The position numbers and the translations under genes are program-made. The notes under the pieces are model-generated. The model was not told the origin of the DNA, ran no database searches, and saw only the letters and a program-made list of their open reading frames with translations. A DNA stretch of 64,000 nucleotides from Dactylosporangium vinaceum (GTDB taxonomy: Bacteria; Actinomycetota; Actinomycetes; Mycobacteriales; Micromonosporaceae): contig NZ_CP061913.1 of NCBI RefSeq assembly GCF_019904175.1, forward strand, positions 4,340,001 to 4,404,000, in the 5' to 3' direction. Within the stretch, counting starts at the first letter, position 1; each line of letters begins with the position of its first letter. Shown piece after piece: positions 35,182 through 44,122 of the stretch.

Positions 35182-36555
35182 GTGGCCGAACGACCGCTGC
35201 ACTTCGCCGCCTTCGTGATGAACACGAGCGGCCACATCATCCAGGGCACGTGGCGGCGGCCCACGGCCCGCCAGACCGACTTCAACAGCCTCGACCTGTG
35301 GGTCGACCTCGCGAAGACCCTGGAGCGCGGCGGCTTCGACGCCATCTTCTTCGCCGACGTCGTCGGGCTCTACGCGCCCTATCGAGGCGACGAGCGCAAA
35401 TACGTCGAGGCAGGCCTGCAGGTGCCGAGTAACGACCCGTCGGTGCTGGCCAGCGCCATCGCCTACGCCACCGAGCACCTCGGCATCGCGTTCACCTCGT
35501 CGATCCTGCAGGAGCATCCGTTCAACTTCGCCCGGCGCATCTCCACCCTCGACCACGCCAGCCGGGGCCGCATCGCCTGGAACATCGTCACGAACTACCT
35601 GCCCAACGCCTCGCGCAACTTCGGCCTCGAGGGCCTGACGAAGCACGACGAGCGCTACGCGTGGGCCGACGAGTACGTCGACGTGACCTACAAGCTCTGG
35701 GAGGGCTCCTGGGACGAGGACGCCCTCGTGCAGGACCGGGAACAGGGCATCCACGCGGACTACGACAAAATCCACCGGATCAACCACGAGGGTCCGCGGT
35801 ACAAGGTCGAGGGCCCGCACCTGGTCAGCCCGTCGCCGCAGCGCACGCCGCTGCTGTTCCAGGCCGGCGCATCACCGGCCGGCCGCACGTTCGCCGCGAA
35901 GAACGCGGAGGCGGTGTTCATCGTCGCTCCGAACGCCGCCGCGGCGGCCCGCGACACCGCCGACATCCGCGACCGGGCCATCCGGTCCGGGCGCTCCCCG
36001 CACGACCTCAAGTTCTTCCAGGGGCTGCACTTCGTCGTCGGCTCGACCGAGGAGGAGGCCCGGCGCAAGGGGGCCGAGCTCGACGAGTGGATCGACTACG
36101 ACGCCCAGCTGTCGCACATGTCCGGCGCCGTCGGCGTCGACTTCGGCCACAAGGACCTCGACCGGCCCGTCGGGCAGCTGCGGACCGAGGGCGTGCAGTC
36201 GATCCTGAGCTGGATCAACGACCTGGTCACCGACCGGCCGCCCACGCTGCGCGACGTGGCGCACTACACCGCCCGCAACGGCCGGATCACCGGCACTCCC
36301 GAGCAGATCGCCGACCAGCTCGCGCAGTGGCGGGCCGCCGGCGTCGACGGGATCAACGTCGTCAACGCCGAGATCCCGGGCAGCTACGAGGAGTTCGTCG
36401 ACCACGTCGTGCCGGTGCTGCGCGAGCGCGGCCTGGCCCGCCGCGACTACGTGCCAGGGACGCTGCGCAAGAAACTCTTCGGGCGCGACGACCGGCTGCC
36501 CGGCACCCATCCCGCCGCCCGCTACCGCGGCGCCTTCGGCACCGTGCACGCCTGA
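35182..36555 (+). CDS. NtaA/SnaA/DszA-type FMN-dependent monooxygenase
   Basis: The 457-residue luciferase-fold flavoenzyme has the family pattern: G-T-W-R-R-P near residue 25, G-G-F-D-A-I-F-F-A-D, S-T-L-D-H-A-S-R-G-R-I-A-W-N-I-V-T, L-W-E-G-S-W and F-Q-A-G-A-S-P-A-G. Relatives oxidise dibenzothiophene sulfone (DszA), NTA/EDTA or sulfones with FMNH2 from a separate reductase. Here C-S cleavage is inferred from the island. The GTG start follows GGGAG; a TTG at 35149 is also in frame. It is the first gene of a ten-gene operon, ten bp before a paralogue. Confidence 0.92.
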   Translation: MAERPLHFAAFVMNTSGHIIQGTWRRPTARQTDFNSLDLWVDLAKTLERGGFDAIFFADVVGLYAPYRGDERKYVEAGLQVPSNDPSVLASAIAYATEHLGIAFTSSILQEHPFNFARRISTLDHASRGRIAWNIVTNYLPNASRNFGLEGLTKHDERYAWADEYVDVTYKLWEGSWDEDALVQDREQGIHADYDKIHRINHEGPRYKVEGPHLVSPSPQRTPLLFQAGASPAGRTFAAKNAEAVFIVAPNAAAAARDTADIRDRAIRSGRSPHDLKFFQGLHFVVGSTEEEARRKGAELDEWIDYDAQLSHMSGAVGVDFGHKDLDRPVGQLRTEGVQSILSWINDLVTDRPPTLRDVAHYTARNGRITGTPEQIADQLAQWRAAGVDGINVVNAEIPGSYEEFVDHVVPVLRERGLARRDYVPGTLRKKLFGRDDRLPGTHPAARYRGAFGTVHA

Positions 36556-36565
36556 GGAGGCCGTC

Positions 36566-37960
36566 GTGACCAAGCGTCTGATCCTCAACCTGTTCGAGAT
36601 GAACTGCGTCAGCCACATCACGCACGGACTGTGGCGGCTGCCGGACAACCACCGCGAGCGGTTCAACGACATCGAGTACTGGACGGAGCTTGCGCAGCTG
36701 CTCGAGTCGGGCGGCTTCGACGCGGTGTTCCTGGCCGACGTCGTCGGGACCTACGACGTGTTCCGCGGCTCGGCCGATACCGCGATCCGCCAGGGGCTGC
36801 AGATCCCGAACAACGACCCGGCAAGTGTCGTACCGGCCATGGCCGCCGTCACGAGGCACCTCGGCTTCGGCATCACGTTCTCCACCACCTACGAGCCGCC
36901 GTTCGCCTGGGCCCGGCGGATCAGCACGCTCGACCACCTCACCAAGGGCCGGGTCGGCTGGAACATCGTCACGTCCTACCTGCCCAACGCCGCGCGCAAC
37001 TTCGGCCTCGACGGCGAGGTCGAGCACGACCTGCGCTTCGAGATGGCCGACGAGTACCTCGACGTGCTGTACAAGCTGTGGGAGGGCTCCTGGGACGACG
37101 ACGCGATCGTCGCCGACCGCGAGGGCAATGTCTACGCCGACCCGGAGAAGATCCGCGCGATCCATCACAAGGGCCGCTGGTTCAAGGTGGAGGGGCCGCA
37201 CCTGCCCTCGCCGAGCCGGCAGCGGACCCCGGTCCTGTTCACGGCGACCGCCAGCGGTGCGGGCACGAGGTTCGCCGGCAAGCATGCCGAGGTCGTCTTC
37301 ACCGGCGGGCCCGACGCGGCAAGTCTGGGCCGGACCATCACCGGCATCCGGGCGGCGGCCGTCGCGGCCGGCCGGCGCGCCGAGGACGTCCGGTTCGTCA
37401 CCATGGCCGGCGTCGTCGTGGCGCCGACGGAGGCCGAGGCGAGGGCGAAGTTCGCTCGCTTCCAGGAGCTGGCCAGCCCCGACGGCTACCTCGCACACGC
37501 GAGCCTGCCGTGGGACCCGGCCGCCTACCCGCCCGAGACGAAGCTCAGGGACGTCGGCATCGACAGCGGCCGGGCCGGCCGCTTCCGGGCCGTCGACCCG
37601 GAGCAGACCGTGGGGGAGTTCCTGGCCGGCTTCGGTGACCTCACCCGCCAGCCGCTGCTGGCCGTCGGCGACCCGCAGCAGGTCGCCGACGAGATCGAGC
37701 GGTGGCTCGACGAGGTCGGCATCGACGGGATCAACCTGCTGCAGTACCACTCCTATGACACCGCTCGCGACTTCATCGACCTCGTGGTGCCGGTGCTGCG
37801 CGAACGCGGCCGGCTGCGGCGGGAGTACGACGAGCGCGAAACCCTCCGCGAGCGCATCTTCGGCGCCGGCGACCGGCTGCCCGAGCGGCACTACGGCGCC
37901 CGCTACCGCGGCGGCGCCCACCTGACCCCGCAAACCCATCCCGAGAAGGATCTTCGATGA
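36566..37960 (+). CDS. Second NtaA/SnaA/DszA-type FMN-dependent monooxygenase
   Basis: 464 residues with the same motifs (G-L-W-R-L-P, G-G-F-D-A-V-F-L-A-D, S-T-L-D-H-L-T-K-G-R-V-G-W-N-I-V-T, L-W-E-G-S-W) but clearly diverged from its neighbour, so a different substrate or a successive step is likely. The GTG start has GAGGAGG upstream. Its stop overlaps the next gene (ATGA). It uses reduced flavin from the reductase at the operon end (inference). Confidence 0.93.
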   Translation: MTKRLILNLFEMNCVSHITHGLWRLPDNHRERFNDIEYWTELAQLLESGGFDAVFLADVVGTYDVFRGSADTAIRQGLQIPNNDPASVVPAMAAVTRHLGFGITFSTTYEPPFAWARRISTLDHLTKGRVGWNIVTSYLPNAARNFGLDGEVEHDLRFEMADEYLDVLYKLWEGSWDDDAIVADREGNVYADPEKIRAIHHKGRWFKVEGPHLPSPSRQRTPVLFTATASGAGTRFAGKHAEVVFTGGPDAASLGRTITGIRAAAVAAGRRAEDVRFVTMAGVVVAPTEAEARAKFARFQELASPDGYLAHASLPWDPAAYPPETKLRDVGIDSGRAGRFRAVDPEQTVGEFLAGFGDLTRQPLLAVGDPQQVADEIERWLDEVGIDGINLLQYHSYDTARDFIDLVVPVLRERGRLRREYDERETLRERIFGAGDRLPERHYGARYRGGAHLTPQTHPEKDLR

Positions 37961-39582
37961 CCAGACGCTCCCGCGTTGCCCTGGCTGTGGCCGCAGTGCT
38001 CGCCACCGGGTCGCTCGCCGCCTGCGGCGGCGCCGCGGCCGAGGCCGGCTCGGTGCCGCAGACGGGCGGGACGATCGTCTACGGCCACGTCCAGGAACCC
38101 CCATGCATCTTCGGCGGCTGGATTCAACAGGCCTACATCTCCCGGCAGGTCCTCGACGGGCTCGTCGCGCTCGCCGACGACGACACCGTGGTGCCGTGGC
38201 TGGCGACGAAGTGGGACGTCTCGCCCGACGGGCTGACGTACACCTTCACCCTCAAGGACGGCGTGCAGTTCACCGACGGCACCCCCGTGGACGCCGCGGC
38301 CGTCGCCTGGAACTTCGACCTGTGGGAGAACCACAACGGCAACAGCACCGCGAAGGTCTCCATCGACCCCTACTACAAGTCCGCGACCGCGGTCGACGCC
38401 ACCCACGTCGCCGTCAACCTCAACAAGCCGTTCCCGCCGCTGCTGCGGCTCATCACGCAGGGGTACTTCGGCATCCAGTCGCCGACAGCCTTCAAGGCCC
38501 GCTCCGAGCAGGAGAACTGCGAGAAGCCGATCGGCTCCGGCGGCTTCACCGTCAAGGAGTGGAAGCACGGCCAGGAGGTGGTGCTGGCGAAGAACCCGGC
38601 CTACGCCTCGTGGCCGGCCAACGCCAAGCACCAGGGACCGGCGATCGTCGACGAAGTCCGGTGGAAGTTCGTCGCCGACGCGGTCTCGCGCTACGCGTCG
38701 CTGAGCACCGGCGAGTCCAACGTCGTCTACGAGGTGCCGACGGTCAACTGGAAGGACGCCCAGTCCCGCTACCAGACGATCCGCTACATCACGCCCGGCA
38801 AGCCGGTGTCGTTCTACATCAACACGAAGACCGGGCCGTTCACCGACAAGCTCGTCCGGCAGGCGTTCGCCACCGGCGCCGACCGCAAGGCCGCCGTCGA
38901 GGCCGGCTTCCACGGCGTCATCCCGTATGAGGGCAACCCCGCGGTCAGCCAGGCCACGCCGGGCTACAACGCCGAGGCGGCCAAGGCCTACGCCTACGAC
39001 CCGGCCAAGGCCGAGCAGCTGCTGGACCAGGCGGGCTGGGCCAAGGGCGCCGGCGGCGTGCGGAGCAAAGACGGCAAGCCGCTGACCATCAAGCTGGTCT
39101 ACGGCGCCGGGTTCATCTTCACCCAGGAGGGTGCGACGGTGCTCCAGGTGCTGCAGGAGCAGTGGAAGAAGATCGGCTTCGACGTCAAGCTGATCCCGGC
39201 GACCCAGGCCGAACTGTGGGGTGGCAAGTACTCCGACCCGAGCACGTTCGACGCCACCCCGTCCTACTGGACCAGCCCCAGCCCGTCCATCCTGTGGATC
39301 GTCTGGCGCCCCTCCACGACCGCAGCGCCCAACGGCAGCAACCGGTCCTTCTACAACAACGAGACCCTCTCGACGGCGATCCAGCAGGCGAACGCCGAGC
39401 CGGATCCGGCGAAGGCGAACACGCTCTATCAGCAGGCGCAGCAGATCATCCAGGACGACGCGGCCGGCATCGGGCTCTACACCCAGAACTCCACCTATGC
39501 GGTTGCCCGCAACCTCAACAACGTCTGGCTCGAGAAGAGCCAGGGTGAGCCGGTCTTCTCCGATGCGTACTTCACCAAGTAA
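37957..39582 (+). CDS. ABC importer substrate-binding lipoprotein, peptide/opine/nickel family
   Basis: The 541-residue exported protein has a signal peptide with lipobox L-A-A-C (Cys23) and the SBP_bac_5 layout: G-G-T-I-V-Y-G at the mature start, P-W-L-A-T-K-W-D-V-S-P-D-G-L-T-Y-T-F-T-L-K near residue 85, and a Y-D-P-A-K-A-E-Q-L-L segment near 350. Relatives bind di- or oligopeptides, nickel or other small solutes. Between desulfurising oxygenases the ligand is probably an organosulfur compound, perhaps sulfur-containing peptides or conjugates. It overlaps both neighbours. Confidence 0.92.
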   Translation: MTRRSRVALAVAAVLATGSLAACGGAAAEAGSVPQTGGTIVYGHVQEPPCIFGGWIQQAYISRQVLDGLVALADDDTVVPWLATKWDVSPDGLTYTFTLKDGVQFTDGTPVDAAAVAWNFDLWENHNGNSTAKVSIDPYYKSATAVDATHVAVNLNKPFPPLLRLITQGYFGIQSPTAFKARSEQENCEKPIGSGGFTVKEWKHGQEVVLAKNPAYASWPANAKHQGPAIVDEVRWKFVADAVSRYASLSTGESNVVYEVPTVNWKDAQSRYQTIRYITPGKPVSFYINTKTGPFTDKLVRQAFATGADRKAAVEAGFHGVIPYEGNPAVSQATPGYNAEAAKAYAYDPAKAEQLLDQAGWAKGAGGVRSKDGKPLTIKLVYGAGFIFTQEGATVLQVLQEQWKKIGFDVKLIPATQAELWGGKYSDPSTFDATPSYWTSPSPSILWIVWRPSTTAAPNGSNRSFYNNETLSTAIQQANAEPDPAKANTLYQQAQQIIQDDAAGIGLYTQNSTYAVARNLNNVWLEKSQGEPVFSDAYFTK

Positions 39583-40531
39583 CCCCGCCGCGACCCTCCG
39601 GCGCGTCGCGTACAAGCTGGTCGGCGCGGTGGCGGTCATCGTCGCCGCCGCGTCGGTCACCTTCTTCGCCCAGCTGGCCGTACCGGGGGACCGCGCTACG
39701 ACGCTCATGAACCTGCAGACCGGCCAGGACCGCAAGTGGACCGCCGCCGAACTGGCCCCGCTCAACGAGCGCTTCGGCTTCAAGGACCCCATCGTCGTGC
39801 AGTACCTGCACTACGTCGGCGGACTGTTCCGCGGCGACCTCGGCACCTCCTACACCCAGAAACGCCCGGTCACCGAGGTGATCGGCGGCCAGCTGCTGCC
39901 GAGCCTCACACTGACCGTCGCGGCCCTCGCCGTCGCCTGGACCCTGGCCCTGGCCGGGACCCTGCTGACGGTGCGGCGCGGCCGGCTGCTGTCCGGGCTG
40001 GGCGCCACGTGGGAGGCGCTCACGGCGAGCCTGCCCCACTACTGGGTCGGCGTCGTGCTGCTCGTGGTCTTCTCGGTCCAGCTGCGGGTGTTCCCGATCA
40101 TCGGCGGCACCGGCGCCTGGGGCAGTGTCCTGCCGGTGCTGACCCTCGCCATACCGCTGGCCGGGTTCCTCGGGCAGGTGACCCGCGACGAGTTCGAGCA
40201 GGTCCTCGGTCAGCCGTTCGTGACCACCGCCCGCACCCGGGGCATGTCCGACCTGGGCGTGCGGCTGCGCCACGTGCTGCGCCACGCGGTACTCCCGGCG
40301 ATCACGCTGTCCGGCTGGGCCCTCGGCGCCCTCGTCGCCGGTGCCGTCATCGCCGAGAACATCTTCGGCCGGCCCGGCATCGGCCAGGTCCTCGTCACCG
40401 CCGTCAACACCCGCGACGTGCCGACCGTGTCCGGGATCGTGCTCGTCGTGGCGGCCGTCTACGTCGTGGCCAACCTTCTCGTCGACCTCGCCTACGCGAT
40501 CGTCGACCCGCGATTGAAGACCGCCCGATGA
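39563..40531 (+). CDS. Dpp/Opp-type ABC importer permease, first subunit
   Basis: The 322-residue membrane protein has the DppB layout: a first helix, a soluble loop with L-N-E-R-F-G-F-K-D-P-I-V-V-Q-Y and F-R-G-D-L-G-T-S-Y, then five helices with the EAA-type loop T-T-A-R-T-R-G-M-S-D ... H-A-V-L-P-A-I-T. It ends E-N-I-F-G-R-P-G-I-G. It forms a channel with the next gene. The ATG lies 20 bp inside the binding-protein gene. Confidence 0.93.
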   Translation: MRTSPSNPAATLRRVAYKLVGAVAVIVAAASVTFFAQLAVPGDRATTLMNLQTGQDRKWTAAELAPLNERFGFKDPIVVQYLHYVGGLFRGDLGTSYTQKRPVTEVIGGQLLPSLTLTVAALAVAWTLALAGTLLTVRRGRLLSGLGATWEALTASLPHYWVGVVLLVVFSVQLRVFPIIGGTGAWGSVLPVLTLAIPLAGFLGQVTRDEFEQVLGQPFVTTARTRGMSDLGVRLRHVLRHAVLPAITLSGWALGALVAGAVIAENIFGRPGIGQVLVTAVNTRDVPTVSGIVLVVAAVYVVANLLVDLAYAIVDPRLKTAR

Positions 40532-41331
40532 GGCGCCCCGGCACCCTCGTCGCGCTGCTGGTCGTGGTGCTCATCACGCTCGCCGCGCTCACGCCGGGCC
40601 TGCTCACCGGGCACAGCCCGACCGAGATCGATCTGCACGCGACGCTGCTCGGACCGTCGCCGGCCCACCCGTTCGGCACCGACGACGCCGGCCGCGACCT
40701 GCTCACCCGGGTCATCTACGGCGCGCGCCAGTCCATGGGCATCGGCCTCGGCGCGACCGCCCTGGCGTTCCTCATCGCGCTCGGCCTGGGCTTCACGGCC
40801 GCGCTGTCCGGCGGAGCCGTCGACGCGGCCATCACGCGTGTGCTCGAGGTCGCCTTCGCCTTCCCGGCGCTGCTGCTGGCGCTGCTGGTCATCTCGGTGC
40901 GCGGCCCGTCGGTGGCCACCGTGATCGCCGCGGTCGGCATCGGCTCCGCGCCCGGCTACGCCCGGATGGTCCGCGGCCAGGTCCTCGCCGTGCGCCAGGC
41001 CGCGTACATCGAGGCGGCCGCGGCGCTCGGACACTCCCGCCTCGCCGTCATCCGCCGCCACCTGTTCCCCAACGCGATGCGACCCCTCGTCGCCGTCGCC
41101 ACCCTCGGCATCGGCCAGTCGGTCGTGTGGGCCTCCGGGCTGTCCTTCCTCGGGCTCGGCGTCGCACCGCCGAGCTCCGAATGGGGCGCGCTGCTCGACG
41201 CCGGCCGCGTGCACATCACCAGCTCCTGGTGGCTGGAGATCCTGCCCGGCGTCGTGATCGTCCTGGTGGCGCTCGCCGTGACGTCGCTGGGCCGCACCCT
41301 GCAGCACCTACTCGGAGGAGCCGCCCGATGA
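40528..41331 (+). CDS. Dpp/Opp-type ABC importer permease, second subunit
   Basis: The 267-residue DppC-type permease shows H-P-F-G-T-D-D-A-G-R-D-L-L-T-R-V-I-Y-G-A-R near residue 48, the EAA loop I-E-A-A-A-A-L-G-H-S and L-S-F-L-G-L-G-V near 205, with six hydrophobic segments. Four-base overlaps with both neighbouring genes indicate coupled translation. Confidence 0.94.
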   Translation: MRRPGTLVALLVVVLITLAALTPGLLTGHSPTEIDLHATLLGPSPAHPFGTDDAGRDLLTRVIYGARQSMGIGLGATALAFLIALGLGFTAALSGGAVDAAITRVLEVAFAFPALLLALLVISVRGPSVATVIAAVGIGSAPGYARMVRGQVLAVRQAAYIEAAAALGHSRLAVIRRHLFPNAMRPLVAVATLGIGQSVVWASGLSFLGLGVAPPSSEWGALLDAGRVHITSSWWLEILPGVVIVLVALAVTSLGRTLQHLLGGAAR

Positions 41332-42986
41332 CCGTCGCCAGCCTCGCCGCGAGTGTCGAACCGGACCGGAGCGTCTCCGCGCTGCTCACCGTACAGGACC
41401 TGCGGGTGTCGTTCGGCGACACCGAGGTCGTCCGCGGCATCTCCTTCACCGCCCGGCGCGGGCAGTGCCTCGCCATCGTCGGCGAGTCCGGATCGGGCAA
41501 GAGCGTCACCGCCCGCACCCTCGTCGGGCTCACCGGGCCCGGCTCCGCCGTGACCGCCGGGCGGATCGACCTCGACGGCACCGACCTGCGCGCCACCTCC
41601 GAGCGGGCGTGGCGCACCGTGCGAGGCCGCAGCATCGGCTTCGTGCTGCAGGACGCCCTCGTCTCGCTCGACCAGCTGCGGCGAGTCGGCGACGAGGTGA
41701 CCGAGCCGCTGCGGCTGCACGGCTGGGGCACCCGCGCCAGCCGGCCGGGCAAGGCGGTCGAGCTGCTCGCGGCCGTCGGCGTGCCCGAGCCCGAAGTGCG
41801 CGCCCGGCAGCGGCCCTACGAGCTGTCCGGCGGCCTGCGCCAGCGCGCGCTCATCGCCTCCGCCATCGCGCTCGACCCGCCGCTGCTCGTCGCCGACGAA
41901 CCGACCACAGCACTGGACGTCACGGTGCAGGCCCAGGTCCTCGACCTGCTCGCCGCAGCCAAAGCGCGGGGCACGTCGATCATTCTCATCAGCCACGACC
42001 TGTCCGTCGTGGCCCGGCTCGCCGATGAGGTCGCCGTCATGCGCGACGGCGAGATCGTCGAGCACGGCCCCGTAGCGCAGGTGCTGCGTGAGCCGCAGCA
42101 CGAGTACACCCGGATGCTGCTCGCCGCCATCCCGTCGGAGCACACCCGCGGCACGAAGCTCAGCCGGCCCGGCGCCGTGCGGACCCGCCGGCCGATCGAC
42201 CGCGGCCGGCCCGTGCTCGAGGCGCGGCACCTGACGAAGGTCTTCCGCGGCCCCGACAAGGTCGACCGGACCGCCGTCGACGACGTCTCGTTCGAGCTGT
42301 TCGGCGGCGAGACGCTCGGCATCGTCGGCGAGTCCGGCTCCGGCAAGACCACCACGGCCCGCATCGCGCTGTCGATCATCGAGGCCACCGGCGGTGAGGT
42401 GCTGCTCGGCGGAGCGGCCTGGTCGGCGCTGACCCCGGCCCGCCGCCGGCCGCTGCGCAAGCAGATCGGCGTGGTGTACCAGGACCCGCTGAGCTCCTTC
42501 GACCCGCGCTGGACGGTCGGGCGCATCCTCGTCGACGCCCTCGGCACCGGTCCCCGGCCGCCGGCCTCGCGCGCCGAGGCCCGCGAGCGGGCCGTGCGCC
42601 TGCTCGAACAGGTCGGCCTGCGCGAGACGCACCTGACGGCCGGGCCGTTGCGGCTCTCCGGCGGGCAGCGGCAGCGGGTGGCGATCGCCCGGGCGCTCGC
42701 GCCGGAACCGACGGTCGTCGTGTGCGACGAGCCGGTGTCCGCCCTCGACGTCTCGATCCAGGCCCAGGTGCTCGACCTGCTCACCGACCTGCAGGACGAG
42801 CTCGGCGTGAGCTATCTGTTCATCTCGCACGACCTCGGCGTGATCCACCACGTCAGCGACCGCATCCTGGTCATGAAGGACGGCCGGGTCGTGGAGCACG
42901 GCACCGCCGCCGAGGTCTTCGAGCGCCCGCAGCACGACTACACCAAGCGGCTGCTGACCGCGCTGCCCCGGCTGGGGCCGTCATGA
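41328..42986 (+). CDS. Dpp/Opp-type dual ABC ATPase (fused DppD-DppF)
   Basis: 552 residues with two complete ATPase domains in one chain. The first (about 20-270) has G-E-S-G-S-G-K-S, L-S-G-G-L-R-Q-R and V-A-D-E-P-T-T-A-L-D. The second (about 295-545) has G-E-S-G-S-G-K-T-T, L-S-G-G-Q-R-Q-R and V-C-D-E-P-V-S-A-L-D. It drives the two permeases. Such fusions are common in actinobacterial Opp-type importers. The stop overlaps the next start (ATGA). Confidence 0.94.
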   Translation: MTVASLAASVEPDRSVSALLTVQDLRVSFGDTEVVRGISFTARRGQCLAIVGESGSGKSVTARTLVGLTGPGSAVTAGRIDLDGTDLRATSERAWRTVRGRSIGFVLQDALVSLDQLRRVGDEVTEPLRLHGWGTRASRPGKAVELLAAVGVPEPEVRARQRPYELSGGLRQRALIASAIALDPPLLVADEPTTALDVTVQAQVLDLLAAAKARGTSIILISHDLSVVARLADEVAVMRDGEIVEHGPVAQVLREPQHEYTRMLLAAIPSEHTRGTKLSRPGAVRTRRPIDRGRPVLEARHLTKVFRGPDKVDRTAVDDVSFELFGGETLGIVGESGSGKTTTARIALSIIEATGGEVLLGGAAWSALTPARRRPLRKQIGVVYQDPLSSFDPRWTVGRILVDALGTGPRPPASRAEARERAVRLLEQVGLRETHLTAGPLRLSGGQRQRVAIARALAPEPTVVVCDEPVSALDVSIQAQVLDLLTDLQDELGVSYLFISHDLGVIHHVSDRILVMKDGRVVEHGTAAEVFERPQHDYTKRLLTALPRLGPS

Positions 42987-44122
42987 CCCTCGCCACGGTC
43001 TTCGCGCCCGTCTTCGAGCGGATCGCCAAGGGCGCCGTCGAGCGCGAATCGGACCGCACGCTGCCCAGCGAACAGGTGGAGTGGCTGCGCGAGTCGGGAT
43101 TCGGCAAGATCCGCGTCCCGCGCGAGTTCGGGGGCTTCGGCGCCACGGTGCCCGAGTTCATCGAGCTGCTCATCGAGCTGGGCCGGGCCGACTCCAACCT
43201 GCCACAGCTGCTGCGCGGCCACTTCGGCTTCGTGGAGAGCCGCCTCGCCCTGCCGGACCCGCAGGCCCGCGAGCGCTGGCTGCGTCGCGTCGCCGCCGGC
43301 GTCATCGTCGGCAACGCGCAGAGCGAGCGCTCCAGCAGCTCGTGGTTCGAGCCGGCGACGACGCTCACGGCGCACGGTGACGGCTGGCGGCTCGACGGCC
43401 GCAAGTTCTACTCCACCGGCAGCCTGTTCGCCGACTGGATCCACACCAGCGCGTCGCGCGGCGCGGACGGCATCGCCAATGTGCTGGTGCCCGCCTCGGC
43501 GCCCGGCGTCACCCGCATCGACGACTGGGACGGCTTCGGGCAGCGGCTCACCGGCAGCGGCACCACCCTGTTCGAGGACGTGCCGATCGCCGCCGAGGAC
43601 GTGGAGCCGGCGCCGGACGCCTCCCTGGCCGCGTTCTTCCAGTTGGTACACCTGGCCACCCTGGCCGGCATCGGCCGCGCCGCGGTCGCCGAGACGGTCG
43701 CGTTCGTCAACGGCCGCGCCCGGAACCTCTTCAACCCGGCCGTGCCGCCCTCCGCGGACCCGCAGGTGCAGGCCGTCGTCGGCCGCGTCGCCGGCGCGTC
43801 CTTCGCCGCCGACGCCGCCACCATGGCCGCGGCCCGGGCCGTCGAGGCGGCCGCCGAGCACCCGGACGCGGCCGACATCGCCGTGTTCCGGGCGCAGGGT
43901 GTCGTCATCCGCCTCGTACTCGATCTCGTCACCGAACTGTTCGAGGTCGGCGGCGCCTCGGCGACCGCGGAGCGGCTGCGACTGGACCGGCACTGGCGCA
44001 ACGCCCGCACCCTCGCCTCGCACAACCCGGTGATCTACCGCGACCGGGCCGTCGGACAGTTCCTGCTGGACGGCACCACGCCCAGCGCGGCGTTCCAGCA
44101 ACACCGGAAGGGAACCGCATGA
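42983..44122 (+). CDS. DszC/SfnB-type flavin-dependent monooxygenase (acyl-CoA dehydrogenase fold)
   Basis: The 379-residue protein has the acyl-CoA dehydrogenase fold: N-terminal helices with G-F-G-K-I-R-V-P-R-E-F-G-G, central A-Q-S-E-R-S-S-S-S, W-R-L-D-G-R-K-F-Y-S-T-G, and C-terminal R-L-D-R-H-W-R-N-A-R. The R-x-W-R-N motif and missing catalytic glutamate are typical of DszC, SfnB and related FMNH2 oxygenases that oxidise sulfur or other heteroatoms. It partners with the flavin reductase at the operon end and lies head-to-tail with a paralogue. Confidence 0.92.
   Translation: MTLATVFAPVFERIAKGAVERESDRTLPSEQVEWLRESGFGKIRVPREFGGFGATVPEFIELLIELGRADSNLPQLLRGHFGFVESRLALPDPQARERWLRRVAAGVIVGNAQSERSSSSWFEPATTLTAHGDGWRLDGRKFYSTGSLFADWIHTSASRGADGIANVLVPASAPGVTRIDDWDGFGQRLTGSGTTLFEDVPIAAEDVEPAPDASLAAFFQLVHLATLAGIGRAAVAETVAFVNGRARNLFNPAVPPSADPQVQAVVGRVAGASFAADAATMAAARAVEAAAEHPDAADIAVFRAQGVVIRLVLDLVTELFEVGGASATAERLRLDRHWRNARTLASHNPVIYRDRAVGQFLLDGTTPSAAFQQHRKGTA

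Noticed and set aside
37903-42935. Long minus-strand frames opposite the Dpp-type genes
   Set aside because: No start context, no motifs, and the plus-strand genes are complete with overlapping junctions.
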